Below are positions 1-4,999 of a DNA stretch of 8,047 nucleotides, in pieces; within the stretch, counting starts at the first letter, position 1, and the number at the start of each line of letters is the position of its first letter. A program made the translations under genes and the position numbers. The notes beneath the pieces are model-generated. The model searched no databases. It worked only from the letters and a program-made list of their open reading frames with translations, and was not told the DNA's origin. The stretch is from Desulfuromonadales bacterium (GTDB lineage Bacteria; Desulfobacterota; Desulfuromonadia; Desulfuromonadales; UBA2294). The DNA lies in NCBI GenBank assembly GCA_014859615.1, contig JACUTX010000112.1, positions 1 through 8,047 on the forward strand, read 5' to 3'.

Positions 1-608
1 CCACCGAGAAATTTGGTGGCGCTGTGGATCACAACATCGATCCCGAGATCGAGCGGACGGCAGAGGAGCGGCGTCATGAAGGTGTTGTCGAGGAAGGTCA
101 AGAGGCCATGTTCTTTGGCGAGGGCGACCATCGCGCGCAGATCGGTGATCTGGAAGAGCGGGTTGGACGGCGTCTCTAAAAAGATCGCCCGGGTCCGGTT
201 GGTGATCGCCGCCTTGACCCGCTGCGGATCGGTCGGGTCGACAAACGAGACTTCGATCCCCTGCTGCGGCAGAACCTGCGAGAGGTAGCGCCAGCTGCCG
301 CCGTAGAGATCGTTGGCGGCGATCAGGTGATCGCCCGATTTGAGGAGCGACAGGGCGCTGCCGGTTGCGGCCATCCCGGAAGGGTAGGCAAAACCGCGCA
401 CCCCCCCTTCGAGCAGAGCAATCGCCTCTTCAACCTGCTCACGGCTCGGGTTGCCGCTCCGGGCATAATCGTAAGTGCCGGGAACGCCTTCGGTGTGATG
501 ATAGGTCGAGGCCTGATAGATCGGGACGGTCGACGCGCCGGTCGCCGGATCACGGTCGATCCCCTGATGCACCAGTAAGGTGGCGGGTCGGTAGGTTTTT
601 TTACTCAT
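1..608 (-). CDS. Trans-sulfuration PLP enzyme, N-terminal part (cut by window edge)
   Basis: This is the first 202 residues of a Cys/Met-metabolism PLP-dependent enzyme (cystathionine gamma-synthase / beta-lyase / gamma-lyase family), open at the left edge. Family enzymes act in the cytoplasm as tetramers and make or split cystathionine. The start at 608 follows an AGAGGA site 7 nt upstream. Visible motifs are YARSGNP (residues 48-54, the Y-x-R phosphate/substrate site), PSGMAA (76-81), DNTF (174-177) and SATKFLG (196-202), where K199 is the expected PLP Schiff-base lysine. Full-length relatives have about 380-400 residues, so roughly half is visible. It is a paralogue of the enzyme at 999-2150 and lies downstream of it, separated by a repeat-filled gap. 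By analogy with Bacillus metI-metC pairs, one could be the gamma-synthase and the other the beta-lyase, but the visible part does not decide which. Family assignment is firm; exact reaction is not. Confidence 0.9.
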   Translation of the reverse strand, partial: MSKKTYRPATLLVHQGIDRDPATGASTVPIYQASTYHHTEGVPGTYDYARSGNPSREQVEEAIALLEGGVRGFAYPSGMAATGSALSLLKSGDHLIAANDLYGGSWRYLSQVLPQQGIEVSFVDPTDPQRVKAAITNRTRAIFLETPSNPLFQITDLRAMVALAKEHGLLTFLDNTFMTPLLCRPLDLGIDVVIHSATKFLG

Positions 609-649
609 CTGGGGTTCCTCTATATTTGTCTAGGTGGTCAAATTCTTTA

Positions 650-898
650 TCACCATTAAGGCGCAAAGGATACAAAGGTTTAGGCTCTCATTGAATTACG
701 GTTTTGATCCTGATACGAATCTGTCACTATTCGGCAGCTGCGAAAAGGATGTCATTCCCGAGGGGGTAATCGGGAATCCAGCTTTTAAAGCCATGGATCC
801 CCGATAAAAACATTCGGGGATGACAGAATCTCTAATTACTGACAATAGTAATGAATCGTTACCTGAATCTTTTGTATTTTTTAGTGTCTTAGTGGTTA
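650..898. repeat. Large imperfect inverted repeat filling the gap between the two PLP genes
   Basis: The 390-bp gap (609-998) between the two trans-sulfuration genes holds no supported gene. It has outer arms at 650-684 (plus) and about 866-898 (minus), both of the form ACCA-TAAG-C-C-AAA-ATACAAA. Inner arms are ACGAATCTGTCACTATT at 715-731 (plus) and AACGATTCATTACTATT at 844-860 (minus). The arms flank the compact palindrome at 751-824. The left arm is about 28 bp longer than the right, as if one side had suffered a deletion. The outer arms resemble the 'cactaagacactaag' type of dispersed repeat seen in many bacterial genomes (recalled, not searched). No clear terminator for the upstream gene was found. 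Confidence 0.5.
751..824 (+). repeat. 74-bp palindromic REP/MITE-like element, copy 1
   Basis: The element begins GTCATTCCCGA and ends TCGGGGATGAC, terminal inverted repeats with one mismatch. Two internal hairpins are visible: ATTCCCGA/TCGGGAAT (8 bp) in the left third and ATCCCCGA/TCGGGGAT (8 bp) in the right third, with a GCTTTTAAAGC palindrome between them. The outer ends can also pair with each other, so one long cruciform is an alternative fold. A second copy, about 95% identical, lies at 7821-7895 in the opposite orientation. Size, palindromic form and lack of coding capacity fit a non-autonomous miniature inverted-repeat or REP-like element. No target-site duplication is obvious. Confidence 0.85.
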
Positions 899-998
899 AG
901 TGCTTTTAATTGGGCTATATTTCTGCACTTGTATCTATATTTTGTCTTTCGTCTCTTGCCCTGAGCGGCTGTACCGAAACGGATATATGGAACATGTT

Positions 999-2150
999 TT
1001 ACGCCAACGCCTGTTCCAGATCAGCAATCAGGTCATCCGGATCCTCGATCCCGACTGAAAGTCTGAGCAGGCTTTCGCAGATGCCGAGCCGTTTGCGGTC
1101 TGCTGCCGGGATATCGCCGTGGGTCTGCACCGCCGGCAGGGTAATCAGCGATTCGACCCCGCCGAGGCTCTCGGCAAAAGAGAGGAGCTCTACCTTCTCC
1201 AGCACCTGCCGGGCATGCGCGGCCGATTCTACCCTGAAAGAGATCATCCCGCCAAACCCTTTGCTCTGTTGTTTCGACAGTTCGTGTCCGGGGTGGGTTT
1301 TTAGTCCGGGGTAATAAACGGTCCGAACGCGAGGGTGTCCATCGAGCCAGGCGGCGATTTTTTCGGCATTGGCGCAGTGCCGCTCGATCCGCAGGGTCAG
1401 GGTTTTGAGACTGCGGATCAGCAGATAACAGTCCTGAGGGGGGAGGATCGCCCCGGTGGAGTTCTGCAGAAAATAGAAGCGGTCGCCGAGCTTGGCCTCA
1501 CGGGTCACCAGCACGCCGGCGCAGATGTCGTTGTGGCCGCCCAAGTATTTGGTGCCGCTGTGAATAATCACATCGGCGCCGAACTCGAACGGCCGCTGCA
1601 ATATCGGTGTCAGGAAGGTGTTGTCGACGGCAAACAGAAGGGTGTGCCTCTTGCAGAGTTGCCCCAGCGCCTCAAGGTCGGCGACACCGAGGAGCGGATT
1701 TCCCGGAGTTTCGATCAGCAGCGCCTTGGTGTTTGTTGTGATGGCCGCTTCGACCGCTGAGGCTGAGGTGGTATCGACATAGCTGACCAATAGTCCGAAT
1801 TTGGCGAACACCTGATCGAGAATCCGGTAGGTCCCGCCGTAAAGATCTTCACTGACCAGGACGTGATCGCCGCTGGAGAAATGGAGAAAAAATGTCGTCA
1901 GCGCCGCCATGCCGGACGAAAAGGCGAGGCCACGAGCACCCCCTTCGAGCTTGGCGAGTCCTTCTTCGAGGATCTGCCGGGTCGGGTTGCCGGAACGGGT
2001 GTAGTCGAAGCCGGTACTTTCGCCGACCGCCGGGTGACGGTAGGTGGCGCTGGTGTAGATCGGGACCGAGATCGTTCCGGTCCGCTCATCGCAGCCGACG
2101 CCGAGTTGGACGAGTTCCGTTGCCAAGGTCTGTCGAATGGGGTGACGCAT
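999..2150 (-). CDS. Trans-sulfuration PLP enzyme (cystathionine gamma-synthase / beta-lyase family)
   Basis: The 383-residue product is a fold-type I PLP enzyme of methionine synthesis, acting in the cytoplasm on homoserine esters or cystathionine. Visible motifs from the chosen start are DYTRSGNPTR (49-58, with the Y50-x-R52 site), SSGMAAL (78-84), EDLYGGTYR (101-109), DNTF (176-179) and HSGTKYLGGHND (197-208), with K201 as the PLP lysine. The length is normal for the family. An upstream ATG at 2171 would add seven residues but lies in the terminator T-run. The ATG at 2150 has AAAAGGAG 6 nt before it and is preferred. A SAM-I riboswitch and terminator precede the gene, so transcription should stop when S-adenosylmethionine is plentiful. 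This supports a methionine-biosynthetic role. The GGHND segment recalls Firmicutes-type beta-lyases (MetC), whereas the position directly behind the riboswitch recalls MetI. O-acetylhomoserine sulfhydrylase activity is also possible. Confidence 0.93.
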   Translation of the reverse strand: MRHPIRQTLATELVQLGVGCDERTGTISVPIYTSATYRHPAVGESTGFDYTRSGNPTRQILEEGLAKLEGGARGLAFSSGMAALTTFFLHFSSGDHVLVSEDLYGGTYRILDQVFAKFGLLVSYVDTTSASAVEAAITTNTKALLIETPGNPLLGVADLEALGQLCKRHTLLFAVDNTFLTPILQRPFEFGADVIIHSGTKYLGGHNDICAGVLVTREAKLGDRFYFLQNSTGAILPPQDCYLLIRSLKTLTLRIERHCANAEKIAAWLDGHPRVRTVYYPGLKTHPGHELSKQQSKGFGGMISFRVESAAHARQVLEKVELLSFAESLGGVESLITLPAVQTHGDIPAADRKRLGICESLLRLSVGIEDPDDLIADLEQALA

Positions 2151-2156
2151 CGTCGT

Positions 2157-2164
2157 CTCCTTTT
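2157..2164 (-). promoter_or_regulatory. Ribosome-binding site that sets the start at 2150
   Basis: AAAAGGAG on the minus strand ends 6 nt before the ATG at 2150. It lies just downstream of the riboswitch terminator T-run. The alternative ATG at 2171 would sit before this site and inside the terminator tail. Confidence 0.85.
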
Positions 2165-2170
2165 GAGGCA

Positions 2171-2209
2171 ATAAAAAAGCCCCTGCTCAAATCGATGAGT
2201 AGGGGCTTT
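2171..2209 (-). terminator. Intrinsic terminator of the SAM riboswitch
   Basis: On the minus strand AAAGCCCCT (2209-2201) pairs perfectly with AGGGGCTTT (2184-2176). One mismatch and a further 4-bp CTCA/TGAG stem follow, closed by a six-base loop, and the 3' arm runs into a T-rich tail. The ascending arm contains CTCATC (2199-2194), complementary to GATGAG at the 3' side of the riboswitch P1 helix (2253-2248). This provides the mutually exclusive antiterminator expected of a transcription-attenuating riboswitch. Confidence 0.92.
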
Positions 2210-2243
2210 GGAGAGAACTGGCTCAGCCGCTCTTCCTTCGCTC

Positions 2244-2361
2244 CGTCCTCATCTTCCCCCGAAAAAAAATTCCGGAGCAGGATTTAGCACCTGGTCGCAT
2301 CTCGCAGACCGGTTGCTGTGGCTTCAAAGGGCCTGTCCCTCTGCCACTCTTGATAATGACG
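2244..2361 (-). promoter_or_regulatory. SAM-I (S-box) riboswitch aptamer
   Basis: The minus strand carries the S-box signature: ATCAAGAGTGGCAGAGGGAC, then GGCCC, GAAGCCAC, GCAACC, AGGTGCTAAATCC and finally GATGAGG. P1 is CGTCATTATC (2361-2352) with GATGAGGACG (2253-2244), with one A-G mismatch and one wobble. P2 is GTGGC/GCCAC. The P2-loop CAGG (2335-2332) can pair with CCTG (2281-2278), giving the known pseudoknot. P4 is CTCCG/CGGGG around a T-rich loop. The RNA binds S-adenosylmethionine. In the bound state P1 holds GATGAG, which frees the downstream terminator, so the PLP-enzyme gene is off when SAM is abundant. SAM-I riboswitches are commonest in Firmicutes but are also known from Geobacter-type deltaproteobacteria. 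Confidence 0.96.
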
Positions 2362-2396
2362 TGTTGCTTATTGATCGGCAACTATGTGACAAACAA

Positions 2397-2423
2397 ATTA
2401 TCAAAGCATACTATCAAAGTCAA
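2397..2423 (-). promoter_or_regulatory. Candidate sigma-70 promoter for the riboswitch transcript
   Basis: TTGACT (2423-2418) and GATAAT (2402-2397) each match the -35 and -10 consensus at five of six positions, but the spacer is short (15 bp). Transcription would begin near 2390, about 30 nt before the P1 helix, which suits a riboswitch leader. The surrounding sequence is AT-rich. Confidence 0.5.
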
Positions 2424-2458
2424 CAATAAGAATTCCGTACTACGTATTTCATGACTAA

Positions 2459-2565
2459 GCAAAAATTTAGTCCTGTAAGGCGTAGTTTTTTTCGGGGGTG
2501 AAGGCATACATCGGTATGTCAAAGTCCTGAAAAAATGCTGCAACGCAGTAGGGCGGATTTTTTGC
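2459..2565. repeat. ~107-bp imperfect palindrome just after cysK
   Basis: The element is bounded by GCAAAAA (2459-2465) and TTTTTTGC (2558-2565). It is centred on a perfect hairpin, CATAC-ATCG-GTATG, at 2505-2518. Between edge and centre, further arms mirror each other within a base or two: GGCGT (2479-2483) with ACGC (2543-2546), and TTTTTTC (2487-2493) with GAAAAAA (2529-2535). It starts six bases after the cysK stop codon and could end the cysK transcript and insulate the riboswitch promoter. However, it is larger than an ordinary terminator and looks like a dispersed REP-like element. No second copy lies in the window. Confidence 0.6.
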
Positions 2566-2571
2566 GAGCCA

Positions 2572-3525
2572 TTAGACGATGCCATCAAACAGAACACTGG
2601 AGAGATAGCGCTCACCCGAGTCAGGGAGAATGACGACAAATTTCTTCCCTTTAAACTCCGGCAATGCTGCCATGCGAGCGGCAACCGCTGCGGCCGCACC
2701 ACAGGAGATCCCGGAGAGAATCCCCTCTTCGAGTGCGAGACGCCGTGCAAAATCGAGCGCCTCTTCGCTGCTCACTTGTTCCACCCGGTCGACGACCGAG
2801 AGATCGAGGGTGTCCGGGATAAATCCGGCCCCGATCCCCTGGATTTTGTGCGGTCCGGGGCGGAGCTCTTTTCCGGCGAGATGCTGAGTGATGACCGGGC
2901 TCTCTTCCGGTTCGACGGCCACTGTGAGGAGCTGCTTGCCGCGGGTCTGTTTAAAGTAACGTGAAATGCCGGTGATGGTGCCGCCGGTGCCGACACCGGA
3001 GATCAAAACATCGACATCGCCATCGGTCGCATCCCAGATTTCCGGTCCGGTTGTGCTCTGATGGATCGCCGGATTCGCCGGGTTCTTGAACTGATGCAGC
3101 AGAACGTAACGGTCTGGATTTGAGGCGGCGAGCGCTTCGGCCTCGGCGATTGCGCCCCCCATCCCTTTGGCCCCCGGAGTGAGAACCAGATTGGCGCCAA
3201 ACGCTTTGAGTACTTTGCGCCGTTCGATACTCATGGTGTCGGGCATGGTCAAGGTGATCGCAATGCCACGGGCTGCGGCGACAAAAGCGAGAGCAATCCC
3301 GGTATTGCCGCTGGTCGGTTCGATCAGCTCCTTGCCGGAGCCGAGCAGCCCTTGCTCTTCAGCATCCTGAACCATCGAGGCGCCGATCCGGCACTTGACC
3401 GAATAGGCCGGGTTGCGTCCTTCGACCTTGCCGTAAATGATGGCGCCAGGCGATACGATCCGGTTCAGTTTGACCAGTGGGGTGTTGCCGATGGAGAGAG
3501 AGTTGTCTGCATAAATCTGGCTCAT
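2572..3525 (-). CDS. cysK: Cysteine synthase (O-acetylserine sulfhydrylase)
   Basis: The 317-residue fold-type II PLP enzyme makes cysteine from O-acetylserine and sulfide in the cytoplasm. Visible motifs are NPAYSVKCRIGA (38-49) with K44 as the PLP lysine, the substrate loop EPTSGNTG (69-76), the PLP-phosphate loop GVGTGGTITG (177-186), GIGAGFIPD (230-238) and SGISCGAA (271-278) near the pyridine nitrogen. Length and motif order match CysK. The SVKCRI context and the lack of a C-terminal extension argue against cystathionine beta-synthase. An upstream ATG at 3555 would add ten residues, but the ATG at 3525 has AAAGGAA 6 nt upstream and fits the family N-terminus. The gene follows the sulfite reductase by 113 bp and probably has its own promoter at 3565-3592, perhaps also receiving read-through from cysDN. 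Its sulfide would come from that reductase. No serine acetyltransferase gene is in the window. Confidence 0.96.
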   Translation of the reverse strand: MSQIYADNSLSIGNTPLVKLNRIVSPGAIIYGKVEGRNPAYSVKCRIGASMVQDAEEQGLLGSGKELIEPTSGNTGIALAFVAAARGIAITLTMPDTMSIERRKVLKAFGANLVLTPGAKGMGGAIAEAEALAASNPDRYVLLHQFKNPANPAIHQSTTGPEIWDATDGDVDVLISGVGTGGTITGISRYFKQTRGKQLLTVAVEPEESPVITQHLAGKELRPGPHKIQGIGAGFIPDTLDLSVVDRVEQVSSEEALDFARRLALEEGILSGISCGAAAAVAARMAALPEFKGKKFVVILPDSGERYLSSVLFDGIV

Positions 3526-3531
3526 AATCTG

Positions 3532-3538
3532 TTCCTTT
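3532..3538 (-). promoter_or_regulatory. Ribosome-binding site that sets the cysK start
   Basis: AAAGGAA on the minus strand lies 6 nt before the ATG at 3525. It favours that start over the in-frame ATG at 3555, which has no comparable site. Confidence 0.8.
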
Positions 3539-3564
3539 CGCGGGGTAGTAATCAATATGAGACA

Positions 3565-3592
3565 AGAATATCTTCTACTTAAATATTGTCAA
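3565..3592 (-). promoter_or_regulatory. Candidate cysK promoter with an overlapping dyad
   Basis: A perfect -35 TTGACA (3592-3587) is followed after 16 bp by TATTCT (3570-3565), four of six matches to the -10. The start would fall about 30 nt before the ribosome-binding site. The -35 lies in an imperfect dyad, ACTT-N10-AAGT, running ACTTGACAATATTTAAGT on the minus strand. A repressor binding there would occlude polymerase. Rrf2-family regulators control cysteine genes in other bacteria, but nothing here identifies the protein. Confidence 0.55.
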
Positions 3593-3638
3593 GTTGAAAG
3601 AATGTAAACCACACTTACGCGATAAAGAATAAGGGCCT

Positions 3639-4934
3639 CTACCGACTCTCTTGAACGATTGCATCAAGGAGACCGGCTATGTCGAGATTTTCCCGGATGA
3701 CTTCGCCGAACCCGGCGTCCTTTTGTCTGAACAAGTCAAACAGCGGCGTCCGCGTCCCGTCCTTTTGTTGAATCGATTTGCGGGTGATGATGCCGAGCGT
3801 TGCGAGTTGCGGCTGCGAACAGGCATTCGAGCAGCCGGAGATCGCCAGAGTCCCGGTCAGCTGCTTGTCGCCGAGCGCTTGGCAGATCTGCATGGCAACG
3901 TCACGGGTCGGGGAGAGCCCCATCCGGCATTTGTGATTGCCGGGGCAGACGCGGAAGCGGATCCGGTTTTCGGGCAGGTCGGTGAGCAATCCCGTTGTCT
4001 GCAACTGCTTTTGTAATGAAAGTCGATCGCTCGCTTTTTGCAGTAGGAGGAGAATGTTCTGATCAGCGGTCAGGGCGAGATAGCCATTCCCATATTCTCT
4101 AGCGAATCCGGCGAGCCGCTGCAGGTCGGCACTCTTGAGCTCCCCGGCGAAGACCGGAATCTCGATCGGGTCATCACCCGGCAGGGTGAGAGGGCCGTCG
4201 AGGGTCGCTCTCGGTTCCGGCGCGGTGCCGTGGTGACGCCCCGCTTCAACCTTTTCGCGCAACGCCGCTTCGCCGATCTGGTTGAGCAGAAACTTCAACC
4301 GCTTCGGCGGCGGGGTGTTTTGGGCATAAACCCGGACCACCGCTTCGATCAACGGGATCAGTTCATGCTCGGGGACCGCCTGTTCATACACTATCGCCGG
4401 CTGCGGTTCGCGACCGAGGCCGCCGGCACACCAGACATCATAGAGGTGAACTGCGTCGACAGTTTTTGTGTAGACCAGGCCGATATCCTGAATCAGGTGG
4501 CGCGCATCGGCATACCCGGCATCGACGCCGATCTTGAACTTTTTCGGCAGCCCCTCAAAATGCGGGTTGCCGGCAAAGTGTCGGTGCAGCTTGCGGGCCA
4601 GTGTCTGCGCAATGCCAAAATCGGCACTGAAACTGCTGCTGCAGGAGACGCCGCGCACGGCACCGCCACAGGCCCCGCGCGAAGTGAGACCGACCGCGCT
4701 CAACATGGCGAGCGCTTGCGAAACATCCCGGTATTGCAGCCAGTGAAATTCGATACTGCCGCGACAGGTGAGATGCAGGAGCTGATTGCTGAATTGCTCG
4801 GAGATGCTGCAGATCTTCTCTGCCTGTTCGCTGGAGAGGACGCCGGCCGGGACTTTGACCCGGAGCATCAGATCCCCCTTTTGGCTCTGCTGGTAGATGC
4901 CGTCAAGGCGTAGTTTCTGGTAGTCGATATCCAT
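3639..4934 (-). CDS. Siroheme/[4Fe-4S] sulfite (nitrite) reductase family protein, short form
   Basis: The 431-residue protein probably reduces sulfite to sulfide with six electrons in the cytoplasm. It shows the two-half nitrite/sulfite reductase layout: a ferredoxin-like half-domain at about 20-70 (ending LTCRGSIEFHWL), a first siroheme region at 86-140 (ACGGAVRGVSC, then GLPKKFKIG), and a second ferredoxin-like half-domain at about 255-315. The cluster-binding cysteines are C330 and C336 (CPGNHKC) and C368 and C372 (CSNAC), as in assimilatory sulfite reductase. It is much shorter than E. coli CysI (about 570 residues), and no flavoprotein CysJ is nearby, so ferredoxin is the likely donor. 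The usual C-G-D-x-x-R-N motif reads CGGAVRG (89-95), keeping the arginine but losing Asp and Asn. The gene follows cysN by 65 bp, with AAGGA about 11 nt before the start. Nitrite reductase or CobG-like roles are less likely because of the cys context. Confidence 0.88.
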   Translation of the reverse strand: MDIDYQKLRLDGIYQQSQKGDLMLRVKVPAGVLSSEQAEKICSISEQFSNQLLHLTCRGSIEFHWLQYRDVSQALAMLSAVGLTSRGACGGAVRGVSCSSSFSADFGIAQTLARKLHRHFAGNPHFEGLPKKFKIGVDAGYADARHLIQDIGLVYTKTVDAVHLYDVWCAGGLGREPQPAIVYEQAVPEHELIPLIEAVVRVYAQNTPPPKRLKFLLNQIGEAALREKVEAGRHHGTAPEPRATLDGPLTLPGDDPIEIPVFAGELKSADLQRLAGFAREYGNGYLALTADQNILLLLQKASDRLSLQKQLQTTGLLTDLPENRIRFRVCPGNHKCRMGLSPTRDVAMQICQALGDKQLTGTLAISGCSNACSQPQLATLGIITRKSIQQKDGTRTPLFDLFRQKDAGFGEVIRENLDIAGLLDAIVQESR

Positions 4935-4999
4935 AGCCGTTGTCTTCCTTCTCTGAAAATATCTGGTCGGCGATAAAGGTTAACAGATTATCGTCATCA

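Noticed and set aside
609..650. TTGACC / TATAGA as a promoter for the second PLP gene
   Set aside because: The spacer is only 11 bp, too short for sigma-70 recognition.
650..898. CRISPR array
   Set aside because: The repeats are inverted and nested, not regularly spaced direct repeats, and there are no spacers of uniform length or cas genes.
960..985. CCGTTTCGG hairpin after the PLP gene as a terminator
   Set aside because: The stem has only three pairs and no T-run follows on the minus strand.
910..1314. Plus-strand reading frame starting TTG with a lipoprotein-like beginning (LALSGC)
   Set aside because: It has no ribosome-binding site, a weak start codon, and most of it is antisense to the conserved PLP enzyme. 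The lipobox look is likely chance.
999..2171. Start codon at 2171 for the PLP enzyme
   Set aside because: It lies in the T-run of the riboswitch terminator, upstream of the strong AAAAGGAG site that serves the ATG at 2150.
4230..4913. 227-residue plus-strand open frame opposite the sulfite reductase
   Set aside because: It is the antisense shadow of a conserved gene with no ribosome-binding site or known motifs.
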